Source of the DNA: Propionibacteriaceae bacterium UBA7704
GTDB lineage: Bacteria; Actinomycetota; Actinomycetes; Propionibacteriales; Propionibacteriaceae
NCBI GenBank assembly: GCA_002482525.1
Contig: DLGC01000002.1
Coordinates: 144,218 to 208,217, forward strand
Direction: 5' to 3'
Length of the DNA: 64,000 nucleotides
Shown here piece after piece: positions 38,141 through 47,462 of this stretch. The first letter of the stretch is position 1, and the number at the start of each line of letters is the position of its first letter. Position numbers and translations under genes: made by a program. The notes under the pieces were generated by a model, which searched no databases, was not told the DNA's origin, and saw only the letters and a list, made by a program, of their open reading frames with translations.

Positions 38141-38212
38141 GGTTTCAATCCGCGTCCGGCCCCTGGCACCGGGGAAGGTGCGCCAGGTGACCGGTCGACG
38201 CGGATTGAAGCC
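38141..38212 (-). other. Long stem-loop in the mraZ-rsmH intercistronic region
   Basis: TTCAATCCGCGTC at 38144-38156 pairs perfectly with 38197-38209, extended by G-C, G-C and G-U pairs on the outside to 16 bp. Inside, CCTGGCACC at 38162-38170 pairs with GGTGC-GC-CAGG at 38177-38187 (a two-base bulge) around a GGGGAA loop. No U-tract follows. It lies 18 bases past the mraZ stop and 43 bases before the rsmH start, so a transcription attenuator, RNA-processing site or mRNA stabiliser are all possible. Confidence 0.7.
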
Positions 38213-38230
38213 GCACCGCACGAGTCAGCC

Positions 38231-38668
38231 TCAACTCGGTTGTCCCGAGCCGGGCCCTGCTTCGTCCAAGGCCGCGAAGGCCTCTTCCTGCGCTGCCGAA
38301 TACTGCGCCCAGGCGGTCGCGTCCCAAATCTCGAGGCGGTTGAAGGCGCCGATCACGACGATGTCCTTCTCCAACCCCGCATAGGTCCGCAGCGGAAGTG
38401 GAATCCCAACCCGCCCTTGACTATCCGGCAGTTCGTCCGAAGCGCCCGAGGCGACCATGCGCTGGTAGTCCCGTACTCCTCGAACCGTGGAGGGCCCGGT
38501 CGCAGCATCGGCGACCTCTTTCATGAAGGTCGCTGTCGGCCAAATCGCCAGGCAGTGATCCTGCAGTCGGGTGATGACGAGGCCGTCGGCCAACTGATCG
38601 CGAAACTTCGCGGGCAGAAAGAAACGTCCTTTGTCGTCGAGCTTGGGGGTGTAGGTGCCGAGAAACAC
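38231..38668 (-). CDS. mraZ: MraZ transcriptional regulator of the dcw cluster
   Basis: DNA-binding AbrB-fold protein with two tandem SpoVT-type domains. Predicted 145 residues starting MFLGTYTPKLDDKGRFFLPAKF (GTG start), with the first signature DKGRFFLPAKFRD and the second DSQGRVGIPLPLRTYAG. The frame is open a further 47 codons upstream, but that stretch spans the operator repeats, so the GTG is preferred. MraZ binds direct repeats upstream of its own gene and represses or modulates the dcw operon. Confidence 0.96.
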   Translation of the reverse strand: MFLGTYTPKLDDKGRFFLPAKFRDQLADGLVITRLQDHCLAIWPTATFMKEVADAATGPSTVRGVRDYQRMVASGASDELPDSQGRVGIPLPLRTYAGLEKDIVVIGAFNRLEIWDATAWAQYSAAQEEAFAALDEAGPGSGQPS

Positions 38669-38690
38669 TGCGCCATCCCCCTTCGCTTTC

Positions 38691-38736
38691 CTCCACTTGC
38701 CGCCACCATACTCCACTTTCCTCCACTTGCCACCAA
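38691..38736 (-). promoter_or_regulatory. Array of MraZ boxes upstream of mraZ
   Basis: On the minus strand GTGGAG or close variants recur at an exact 10-base period. Plus-strand blocks start at 38691 (CTCCAC), 38701 (CGCCAC), 38711 (CTCCAC), 38721 (CTCCAC) and 38731 (CACCAA). Short direct repeats with 10-base spacing are the known MraZ operator type. A -10-like TACCCT sits at about 38742-38747, which would place transcription start inside or next to the array, in line with repression. A further CTCCAC at 38763 is out of phase. Confidence 0.8.
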
Positions 38737-38822
38737 AATCAGGGTAAAACCGCTTCGCCGCGCTCCACCAACGACCACACCAGGCCAGACGAGACCCAGA
38801 ACCGCGCACGAGATGCGGGCAT

Positions 38823-38855
38823 AGAAAAAGGGCGGCGGGCTAAAGCCCACCGCCC
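38823..38855 (-). terminator. Intrinsic terminator after the DUF3040 gene
   Basis: GGGCGGCGGGC (38830-38840) pairs with GCCCACCGCCC (38845-38855) with one mismatch and a TAAA loop. The A-run at 38825-38829 gives UUUUU in the minus-strand transcript right after the stem. It shields the mraZ promoter from upstream readthrough. Confidence 0.88.
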
Positions 38856-38886
38856 AGGTCCTTTCGGTCACCCAGCGGCATTCCCC

Positions 38887-39261
38887 TTAGAAGGGCAAAT
38901 CATCCTCACCATGCTGACGCCAATCATCAGGACGCCCTGACGAATTTCGCTGCGGACGACCCGGCGCAGTTCCCCGTTGCGACGACATGCCGTCAACATC
39001 GGGACGGCGCCACGCCGCCATTCCCACCACCGTGGAGACGAGCATGATCACAAAGCCGGCAACACTCACCAAGGGATGCACGTCCATGCCGAGGACCAGT
39101 ACCGTCACACCGGCAGCGAAGCCCACGGCTGCGGCCAAGACCCGACGGTGATACCAATGGCGTTGCGGACCGCGCAGTGCACTGGCCAGCCGAGGATCCT
39201 CTGCTGCGAGTTCGGCCTCCATCTGCTCGAGAAGCCTTTGCTCCTCTTCTGATAGCGCCAT
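38887..39261 (-). CDS. DUF3040 family membrane protein
   Basis: 124 residues. MALSEEEQRLLEQMEAELAAEDPRLA at the start is the hallmark of the actinobacterial DUF3040 family, followed by two membrane helices (about 38-58 and 62-82) and a polar, Arg/Gln/Gly-rich tail. Function is unknown; relatives are often found next to mraZ and division genes. GGAGGTGATC precedes the ATG, a near-perfect ribosome binding site, and fixes the start; the frame is open 24 codons further upstream. A terminator follows. Confidence 0.88.
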   Translation of the reverse strand: MALSEEEQRLLEQMEAELAAEDPRLASALRGPQRHWYHRRVLAAAVGFAAGVTVLVLGMDVHPLVSVAGFVIMLVSTVVGMAAWRRPDVDGMSSQRGTAPGRPQRNSSGRPDDWRQHGEDDLPF

Positions 39262-39362
39262 GATCACCTCCCCTCGTCGACAACGACTGTGAGGCAAGTC
39301 TAGGCGTAGCACCATCGTTTCGGAACAAAACACAACTGAGCGCAGGTACCTAGTTCAAACAA

Positions 39363-39412
39363 GCCGACCTCCACACGAACGCGGGTCGAGGTGCGTTCAC
39401 GCAGAGGTCGGC
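39363..39412 (-). terminator. Large hairpin after the transglutaminase gene
   Basis: GCCGACCTC (39363-39371) pairs with GAGGTCGGC (39404-39412), with a second stem GAACGC/GCGTTC inside. On the minus strand TTGTTT follows, a moderate U-run. It lies about 125 bases past the transglutaminase stop and upstream of the DUF3040 gene. Confidence 0.65.
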
Positions 39413-39535
39413 TGAACTCCCGCGGAATTGTGGCGAACCTTCCCCAGCTCGGCCACACTCCCCCAGGGAGGTTTATCGAACATCTTTTCGATTTGTCTTC
39501 ATCATAGTCGGGCCTGCGACATCGTCAACCCCGAC

Positions 39536-40393
39536 TTACCGATCAGCGTGACTCAATACGGTGATTTCGACCTCCACGAACAGATCCGAGGACTCCGCTC
39601 CGGCGTAGACGCCCTTCAACGGCGGCACGTCGAAATAGTCCCGCCCCACTCCGATCTCCACATGGAAGTCTCCCGGAATGGTGTTGTTCGTGGGATCCAC
39701 CCCGACCCAGGCGCCGTCCCAGAACTGGAGCCAGGCGTGCGACTCACCGGTGCGGGCCTCGCCGATCACCGGCTGCGAGTCCGGCATGACATAGCCCGAG
39801 ACGTACCGGCAGGGGATGCCTACCGTTCGCAGCGCTCCCAGGCTCAGATGAACCAGATCCTGACAGACCCCAGCGCCGGTGGCCCACACCGCGCTCGCCG
39901 AGGTGTTCACCCCCGTCGAGCCGGGCACGTAATCGACCCGCTCACGAATCACGTCCAAGATCGCGGTGGCCGCCACTGCAGGTGTTTCGGTCTGCCGAGC
40001 GATGTCGGTGGCCAGTCGGCGCAACTCCGACCCCGGATCCACATGGTCACCGATAGCCAGCCACTCGACATACTGGTCGGTGAAATTCGGCTCGACCAGG
40101 TCGTCCCATTCCGCACCGACGCCGCGGGTGAGACGCTCGCCGACATCAACGGTCGAGGTGGCAACGACATCAAGCATCGAGTGTGGCTCGGCAATCTCGA
40201 ACGCCGTCACCGGGGTGCCCCAGTAGTCGACGAAGTTATGAATCCACGCCACCGGAGAGACCTCGATCTTGCTGGCCAGCGGCACCTGTTCCCGAGTGGC
40301 TCGGGGAGTCATCCTCGCCTCATTGTGGGACGCACCAACCGGGCCGGCGTAGCGATACCCGGTGCGGTGCACGATCCTGAGCTGACTCGCCAT
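39536..40393 (-). CDS. Transglutaminase-like cysteine peptidase family protein
   Basis: 285 residues. An N-terminal beta-sandwich domain (LRIVHRTGYRY, SHNEARMTPR) typical of bacterial transglutaminases precedes the core. The catalytic triad is visible: Cys in TGAGVCQDLVHL, His in ESHAWLQFW and Asp in GVDPTNN. Soluble, no signal peptide. It is the last gene of a three-gene set with an alpha-E protein and a circularly permuted ATP-grasp enzyme, a widespread cassette thought to form or cleave isopeptide or amide bonds on an unknown peptide. Its start overlaps the alpha-E stop by one base. Confidence 0.93.
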   Translation of the reverse strand: MASQLRIVHRTGYRYAGPVGASHNEARMTPRATREQVPLASKIEVSPVAWIHNFVDYWGTPVTAFEIAEPHSMLDVVATSTVDVGERLTRGVGAEWDDLVEPNFTDQYVEWLAIGDHVDPGSELRRLATDIARQTETPAVAATAILDVIRERVDYVPGSTGVNTSASAVWATGAGVCQDLVHLSLGALRTVGIPCRYVSGYVMPDSQPVIGEARTGESHAWLQFWDGAWVGVDPTNNTIPGDFHVEIGVGRDYFDVPPLKGVYAGAESSDLFVEVEITVLSHADR

Positions 40394-41313
40394 CAGTTGC
40401 CTCCGGTCCAGCTTGCCGCGGCGGAGCCTGCGAAATACCGGGTGGTGACGGCCTCGCTGACCGTGCTACACGTGCGCTGAAGATCCGCCATCCGCTGCGT
40501 CAGCTCCTCCAGCATCCGACCCGGTTCCCGGTACTCCAGGCCGGCCCGTGCCGTGCCCAGCAAACGGACCGCCTCATCCTCATAGCCGCGGCTGCTCGCT
40601 GAAAGGTCAAGTTGCCGCAGAGCCGCTTCGGCGGCCCGCAGATTGTGCACCACCGAGCGAGGAAAGAGCCGATCCAACAGCACGAACTCGGCCGCGTCGC
40701 GGTCGGTGGTCACGCCGCCATAGGAACGCACGAAGGCATGGTGAGCCCCGCAGCCGCGCAGCACATTGCTCCAGGCAGTGGCAGTCCCCGCGGCCTGAGC
40801 GGTAGAGATCAGTCGAGCGGTCATGTCGACGCGCTCGATGCTGCGTCCCAGGGTGAGGAATTGCCAGCCCTCATCGTGACTCATGGTCTGATCGGCGGTT
40901 CCGGTGATGACGGCGCAGCGTTCCCGCACCAACCGGAACGCCGAAGCCGGGCGCATCCGCTGCAGTCGCCCGCCACGTACCGAGTTCCAGGTGGTGTTGA
41001 TCGCCTCCCACATCTCACTGGACACGGTCTCGCGAGCACGTCGGGCCGCTTCGCGGGCACCGTCCAATGCCGCCGCCACCGACGACGGGGATGCCACGTC
41101 ATAGCAGAGCACCGACAGCACATCGGCAGACTCAGCAGAATCGGTCACGGGTGCACCCATGACTGCCAGCAGCGCAGCGGCAGCATCCTCCTGGTCGACC
41201 GACGGATCGTCCAACAGCAGTTGCAGATGCATCTCCACGATGCGACAGGTGTCCTCGGCTCGCTCCAGATAGCGGCCGATCCAGAACAACGACTCCGCGA
41301 TGCGGCTCAACAC
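40393..41313 (-). CDS. Alpha-E domain protein (DUF403)
   Basis: 306 residues, nearly all alpha-helical. MLSRIAESLFWIGRYLERAEDTCRIVEM is the diagnostic N terminus of the alpha-E family, and LTLGRSIERVDMTARLI is a second conserved block. The biochemical role is unknown; alpha-E proteins are found almost only with circularly permuted ATP-grasp and transglutaminase proteins. It lies between those two genes here and overlaps the first by seven bases. Confidence 0.93.
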   Translation of the reverse strand: MLSRIAESLFWIGRYLERAEDTCRIVEMHLQLLLDDPSVDQEDAAAALLAVMGAPVTDSAESADVLSVLCYDVASPSSVAAALDGAREAARRARETVSSEMWEAINTTWNSVRGGRLQRMRPASAFRLVRERCAVITGTADQTMSHDEGWQFLTLGRSIERVDMTARLISTAQAAGTATAWSNVLRGCGAHHAFVRSYGGVTTDRDAAEFVLLDRLFPRSVVHNLRAAEAALRQLDLSASSRGYEDEAVRLLGTARAGLEYREPGRMLEELTQRMADLQRTCSTVSEAVTTRYFAGSAAASWTGGN

Positions 41314-42872
41314 GACGGCACCACCTGTTGCTGTTGCTGCTGGGCCTGTTGCTGGGCCAGTCGTTCCTCCCCCAGCTCCCCCATCGGCACCGAGGCCACC
41401 GAATCACGAACCCGCCGACGACGTCGCTTGCCGCGAACGCCGTCGCGGGACAACACCCAGGTGTCCTTGGAGCCACCGCCCTGACTGGAGTTCACGATCA
41501 GCTCGCCCTCGGGCAAGGCCACCCGAGTCAAGCCACCAGGCAGTACATAAACCCCGTCCCCGGAGTTCACCGCGAACGGCCGCAGGTCGACATGGCGTGG
41601 TGCCATGGTCCCGTCGATCATGGTCGGGACGGTCGAAAGTTGCACCACGGGCTGTGCGATCCAGCCACGCGGATCACGCAGAATGCGCGTCCGCAACTGG
41701 TCCAGTTGCTTCGCCGTCGCCTTGGGTCCGATCACGATCCCCTTGCCGCCGGAGCCGTCGACGGGCTTCAACACGAGTTCGCCGAGCCGGTCCAAGACCT
41801 CCTCGCGGTGAACCGGATCCTCCAGGCGCCAGGTATCGACACTGGCCAGCGTGGGTTCCTCGGCCAGGTAGTAGCGGATCAGATCCGGAATGTAGGTATA
41901 GACCAGCTTGTCGTCGGCCACACCGTTGCCGATCGCATTCGCGATCGTGACGTTACCGGCACGGACCGCGGTGATGAGTCCCGCACACCCCAACATCGAA
42001 TCGGCCCGGAACTGCGCAGGATCAATGAACTCGTCGTCCACCCGGCGATAGATGACATGGACCGGCCGCAGTCCCTGCGTGGTACGCACCGAAGCCCGCC
42101 CGTTGTGGCAGACCAAATCACGTCCTTCGACCAGTTCGACACCCATCATGCGAGCCAGCAGCGCATGTTCGAAGTACGCCGAGTTGTACACCCCCGGCGT
42201 GAGCACCACGACCGTCGGATCCTGAACACCGGAAGGGGCGGCAGCGCGTAACGCCGACAGCAACTGCAGCGGGTACCCCTCCACCGGTCGGATCCGATGC
42301 CGACTGGTGACCTCCGGCAACGCCGAGAACATGGCCCGACGATTCGTCATCACATAGGACACCCCCGACGGCACCCGGACGTTGTCCTCTAGGACGCGGA
42401 ATCGCCCGACCTCATCGCGGACCAGGTCAACCCCGGCCACATGACAGCGCACACCGTTGGCTGGCTGCACTCCGGCCATGGCGCGGTGATAATGCGGCGA
42501 GGTCACCACGACCCGGCGGGGAATCACGCCATCACGAAAAGCACGACCTTCGCCGTAGACATCGGCGAGGAACGCTTCCAGGGCACGAACTCGCTGCGTG
42601 ACGCCGACTTCGACCTCGTCCCATTCATCGGCCAGTACCACACGAGGCACGATGTCGAGCGGAAAGGGTCGCTCCTCGCCACCGATGTCAAAGGTGACGC
42701 CTTGATCCAGATAGGTCGACTTCAGGTACTCGGCGCGAGCCCGCACCTCTTCGGCATCCAACTTCGCCAGTTGACGCAGCACCGAACCGTAGGCCACGCG
42801 GACACCCTCAGCACCCACCACCTCGTCGAAGGCCTTGGGGGTGCCAGCGTAATCGCGAAACAGCAGGCTCAC
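41307..42872 (-). CDS. Circularly permuted ATP-grasp type 2 protein
   Basis: 521 residues of the DUF404/DUF407 family. The segments HVAGVDLVRDEVGRFRVLEDN, PSGVSYVMTNRR, LTPGVYNSAYFEHALLARMMG, YRRVDDEFIDP and LKPVDGSGGKGIVIGP include the permuted ATP-binding and acid residues. Family members are predicted ATP-dependent amide ligases. The C terminus is unusual: a basic run GKRRRRRVRDS and then a Gln-rich tail (AQQQAQQQQQQVV). It is the first gene of the three-gene cassette; 48 bases separate it from the RDD gene. Confidence 0.93.
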   Translation of the reverse strand: MSLLFRDYAGTPKAFDEVVGAEGVRVAYGSVLRQLAKLDAEEVRARAEYLKSTYLDQGVTFDIGGEERPFPLDIVPRVVLADEWDEVEVGVTQRVRALEAFLADVYGEGRAFRDGVIPRRVVVTSPHYHRAMAGVQPANGVRCHVAGVDLVRDEVGRFRVLEDNVRVPSGVSYVMTNRRAMFSALPEVTSRHRIRPVEGYPLQLLSALRAAAPSGVQDPTVVVLTPGVYNSAYFEHALLARMMGVELVEGRDLVCHNGRASVRTTQGLRPVHVIYRRVDDEFIDPAQFRADSMLGCAGLITAVRAGNVTIANAIGNGVADDKLVYTYIPDLIRYYLAEEPTLASVDTWRLEDPVHREEVLDRLGELVLKPVDGSGGKGIVIGPKATAKQLDQLRTRILRDPRGWIAQPVVQLSTVPTMIDGTMAPRHVDLRPFAVNSGDGVYVLPGGLTRVALPEGELIVNSSQGGGSKDTWVLSRDGVRGKRRRRRVRDSVASVPMGELGEERLAQQQAQQQQQQVVPSC

Positions 42873-42920
42873 ATTCGTCAGGTTACGAGCGGCATGTTTC
42901 AGTCAGATGGCACCTGAGTT

Positions 42921-43544
42921 TCAGGGTTGCGGCGAGGAATCGCCGCGGGTCACCACTGGCTCGCCAGGGTCGGCAGCGGCTTTCTCACCGGAGTCGACCG
43001 CACCATCACTGATCGGATCGTCGGCGGCGAAGCGACGCCCGGCCGCGACCGAGATCACCGTGGTTCCGAGCAGCCAGTCGTAGACGGTGCGGTTCCCCAA
43101 GATCACTAGCGAGGCGATGTAGGCGATCGGCACCCCGATGGCGAAAATCACACCGACCGCAGCATCGGCAGCGGGGGCGGTGAACAAGGCGAGCACCGCT
43201 GACTGGGCCAGCGTCCAGGGCACGCCGAATTTGAGCAGATTCCGAGCCGCCGAGCGCTGCCAGCTGAGCCGTTCACCACCGGGGTCAGTACGGACCCGAA
43301 GTCCCACCTTTTGCTTGCCGGGAGTGGCCTCGTAGCGTCCGGCCTCCCACACGGTGAAAGCGACGGTCACCGGCAGCACCACCATCACCAAGGCGATGAG
43401 GTTGTAGCCGAACGGTCCCAGATGCGGCGCCATGCCCCTGGCCGCGGCGATCGCAACAGCGGACAGCACCAGGACACCCCAGAGCAGCATCACCGCGATG
43501 TCCACCAGTGCGGCGAGGATTCGCTGCCTCGGATTCGCTACCAC
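42921..43544 (-). CDS. RDD family membrane protein
   Basis: 207 residues. The family motif ILAALVDIAVMLLWG (RxxAxxxD-type) opens the first of about four membrane helices; GKQKVGLRVRTD and a basic loop precede the third. The C-terminal 45 residues are acidic and hydrophilic. RDD proteins are implicated in ion or metabolite transport in some cases, but no substrate can be named here. It lies between panE and the ATP-grasp gene with short gaps on the same strand. Confidence 0.85.
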   Translation of the reverse strand: MVANPRQRILAALVDIAVMLLWGVLVLSAVAIAAARGMAPHLGPFGYNLIALVMVVLPVTVAFTVWEAGRYEATPGKQKVGLRVRTDPGGERLSWQRSAARNLLKFGVPWTLAQSAVLALFTAPAADAAVGVIFAIGVPIAYIASLVILGNRTVYDWLLGTTVISVAAGRRFAADDPISDGAVDSGEKAAADPGEPVVTRGDSSPQP

Positions 43545-43589
43545 TCCACGAGCCTACTTCCCCACGCATGCGCGGCCAGACAGGGCCAG

Positions 43590-44516
43590 TCAGATCCCGA
43601 AATGTCGTGGCGGCAGCGTCGGCTGGGCACGAAGCAGCTGCCCGAGCAGCTCATTGACCGGCGTCGCGATGCCATGGGCCCGGCCCAGCTCGCAGACCCG
43701 TCCGGAGAAGATGTCCACTTCGGTTTCTCGCCCGGCCAGGGTGTCCTGCGCCATCGAGGTGAACTTGTCCGGTCCCAGTGCCGCCAGCACCTCCAGCCAG
43801 CTTTCGACATCGACCTGGGTCAGCATCACGCCCTCCGCCTGCGCCACCGCAACCACTTCGGCCTGCGCCGCCAGCATCGCCGCCCGCGCGGGTGCACCCT
43901 CGGTTTGGAAAGCCCCGTAAGGCGCGCCCAACACCGCCGAGACCTGATTGACGCCGACGTTGATCAGGAACTTCCACCACAGCTGATGGACCATGTCGTC
44001 GCGCAGATCATGATCGATGCCGACCTGAGCGAACAGGCTCGAGACCGCGGTCAGCGAGGCTGCCTGCGCCTCGTTCGGGGTATCGGCAGCACCGAAGACG
44101 ATCCGTCCCAGCGAGTTGTAGCGGATCTGGCGTTCATCGCGTACCGCGTCGATGCCGACGCTGAGAGCCAGCGGAACGAATGCCTCCGGAAAGGCCTCGG
44201 CCAGGATCCGTTCGCTGTCGATTCCATTAAGCAGACTCAGAATGACGGTGCCGGCACCGACCCAGCCGCGCAGCAGGCCGATGGCGTCGGCCAGCGCCGC
44301 CGCTTTCACGGACACCACGATCAACTCGACCGGCTCGGCGTCGTTGGTAGGTACCACGCGGAAGTGCTGTTCCACACCGTTGACCCACGTCGGCCGGTCC
44401 TGGTAGCGCTGAGCCCGGCCTGTATCGGCGATCACGGCGAAATCCACGGCGTCGCAGTCCAACCGGCTGCCGTAGGCGGCACCGATCGCCCCCAGCCCGA
44501 CCAGCCGCACCCGCAT
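43590..44516 (-). CDS. panE: 2-dehydropantoate 2-reductase (ketopantoate reductase family)
   Basis: 308 residues. MRVRLVGLGAIGAAYGSRL is the N-terminal NADP-binding Rossmann loop; VVSVKAAALADAI and the catalytic-Lys region WWKFLINVGVNQVSAVLG follow, then the C-terminal helical domain. The family makes pantoate for coenzyme A and pantothenate, but paralogues with other substrates exist, so the function is probable rather than certain. The start is the ATG six bases before the map stop region; the frame is open 28 codons upstream inside map. Confidence 0.85.
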   Translation of the reverse strand: MRVRLVGLGAIGAAYGSRLDCDAVDFAVIADTGRAQRYQDRPTWVNGVEQHFRVVPTNDAEPVELIVVSVKAAALADAIGLLRGWVGAGTVILSLLNGIDSERILAEAFPEAFVPLALSVGIDAVRDERQIRYNSLGRIVFGAADTPNEAQAASLTAVSSLFAQVGIDHDLRDDMVHQLWWKFLINVGVNQVSAVLGAPYGAFQTEGAPARAAMLAAQAEVVAVAQAEGVMLTQVDVESWLEVLAALGPDKFTSMAQDTLAGRETEVDIFSGRVCELGRAHGIATPVNELLGQLLRAQPTLPPRHFGI

Positions 44517-44521
44517 CGGGG

Positions 44522-45364
44522 TCAGTCCCCCAACGGTGCGAAAGGCACCCCGCGCGCGGTGAGTTCGGCCTCGCCGCCGTCGATGGCGGTCAGCACCCAC
44601 AGTCCGCCCGGGCGGATCGCCACCGTGTGTTCCCAGTGAGCGGCTGTCGAGCCGTCACGGGTGACCACGGTCCATTCATCGTCCAAGGTGGCCGTCGCGT
44701 CGCTGCCCAGGGTGACCATCGGCTCAATGGCCAAGCAGGTCCCCTTGCCAATGAGCTCGCCACGGCCGATGCGACCGACATTGGGGACGTCCGGCGGTTC
44801 GTGCATCCGCCGGCCGATGCCGTGGCCGGTGTACTCGGCGATGACGCCGTACCCGGCATTGCGTTTGCGGATGGAGCGCTCCACGGCGTGGGAGATGTCA
44901 CCGATGCGTCCGCCGACCCGCGCTGCCGCGATCCCGGCCCACATCGCCTCGCGGGTCGCGTCCGAAAGCGCCGCGCGTTCGGCGGAGAGTTCGCCGACAC
45001 CGAAGGTGACTGCCGAATCACCGTGCCAGCCGTTCAGCGAGACGCCGAAGTCCACACTCACCAGGTCGCCCTCGGCCAGCACCCGACCGCCGGGAATGCC
45101 GTGCACGATCTCCTCATTGACCGAGATACAGGTCACGGCAGGATAGGGCGGCATCCCGAACGATGAGCCATAGCCGAGGAAGGACGATATTGCGCCGGCG
45201 GCGTTGATGCGTTCCGCGGCGAGCGCATCCAGTTCAGCGGTGGTGACCCCCGGCGCCGCGGCCTCACGGACGGCGTTGAGGATGTCGGCCACGATGCGTC
45301 CGGCACTGCGCATCGCTTTGATCTGAGTGTCTGACTTGACCTCGATCGCAGCACGTCGTCGCAA
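44522..45364 (-). CDS. map: Methionine aminopeptidase, type I
   Basis: Removes the initiator Met from new proteins. 280 residues with the pita-bread fold metal ligands: Asp in VSVDFGVSLNGWHGDSA, His in YTGHGIGRRMHE, and Glu in LAIEPMVTLG and DEWTVVT. The start is a TTG at 45364 with a weak ribosome site; an internal start a few codons later is possible. It follows adk by three bases, as in most bacterial spc operons. The next gene, panE, is not the usual infA. Confidence 0.95.
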   Translation of the reverse strand: MRRRAAIEVKSDTQIKAMRSAGRIVADILNAVREAAAPGVTTAELDALAAERINAAGAISSFLGYGSSFGMPPYPAVTCISVNEEIVHGIPGGRVLAEGDLVSVDFGVSLNGWHGDSAVTFGVGELSAERAALSDATREAMWAGIAAARVGGRIGDISHAVERSIRKRNAGYGVIAEYTGHGIGRRMHEPPDVPNVGRIGRGELIGKGTCLAIEPMVTLGSDATATLDDEWTVVTRDGSTAAHWEHTVAIRPGGLWVLTAIDGGEAELTARGVPFAPLGD

Positions 45365-45367
45365 CGA

Positions 45368-45936
45368 TCAGCCCAGCTTCGCATCCAAGGCTGCCGTAAT
45401 GCGCTGGGCCACCTCGTCGATTGATCCGATGCCGTCCACCTCGAGCAGCAGCTCGCGACTGCGGTATTCGTCGAGCAGCGGATCGGTGGCTTCGTTGTAA
45501 ACCGCCATCCGGTGCTTGATGGTCTCGGCATTGTCGTCGGCGCGCCCTTCGACCTCGGCGCGCTTGAGCAACCGTTCGGTGAGCAGGTCGGCATCGGCGG
45601 TCAACGCGATCACGGCGTCCAGGCCGGAATCGCCACATGCCATGGCGTCATCGAGGGCCGATACCTGACCGATGGTGCGGGGATACCCGTCCAATAGCCA
45701 CCCGTCGACGGCATCCGGCTTGCAGATGCGGTCGGCAACCACGGCGTTGGTGATCTCATCGGGGACATAACCGCCGTCGGCGAGAATCGCGGACACCTTC
45801 TTGCCGAGTTCGGTCTGGTTCTTGACGTTGTCCCGAAAGATGTCTCCGGTGGAGATGGCCGGCACCCCATAATGTGCCGCGATCCCGATGGCTTGCGTTC
45901 CCTTCCCCACTCCTGGTGGGCCCATGATGAGGAGTT

Positions 45937-45940
<4 letters not shown>
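45368..45940 (-). CDS. adk: Adenylate kinase
   Basis: Interconverts ATP, AMP and ADP. 190 residues, the short-lid form without a zinc-binding lid insertion. The P-loop is GPPGVGKGTQA, AMP-binding blocks are PAISTGDIFRDNVKN and LDGYPRTIGQ, and LLKRAEVEGRADDNAETIKHR is the lid area. ATG overlaps the secY stop (ATGA). Confidence 0.97.
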
Positions 45941-47259
<1,319 letters not shown>

Positions 47260-47400
47260 TGCCGAACCCAACTCCTAACGGTTTGTGTATCCCGAAGGAC
47301 ACTCACCAGTCCGGGACAACCCGGGCAACTCTATCAAGGACGTACCGTTTTCCCGACTCGGTTCCGAGGAACCGTGTGGGCTGACGAATCCCAGACGAAA

Positions 47401-47432
47401 GACAGGACCAGCCGACATCGACTGGTCCTGTC
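47401..47432 (-). terminator. Hairpin terminator between rplO and secY
   Basis: GACAGGACCAG (47401-47411) pairs perfectly with CTGGTCCTGTC (47422-47432), an 11-bp stem with a ten-base loop. TTTCGTC follows on the minus strand. It lies about 30 bases past the rplO stop, in a 203-base gap before secY. Confidence 0.8.
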
Positions 47433-47462
47433 CTATGGTCATCGTGAACTCTCCGCGAGGGT

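Noticed and set aside
38114..38220. Repeat flanks (GTTTCAATCCGCG and its complement) looked like CRISPR repeat fragments
   Set aside because: There are just two copies and they are inverted, forming one hairpin. No spacers or cas genes.
37123..38230. Longer rsmH starting at 38169
   Set aside because: The extra 24 residues run through the stem-loop and bear no resemblance to RsmH N termini; ATG at 38097 fits the family.
38669..38809. Longer mraZ starting at 38809
   Set aside because: The added 47 codons are encoded by the operator repeats and the probable promoter region; the GTG giving MFLGTYTPKLDD is the family start.
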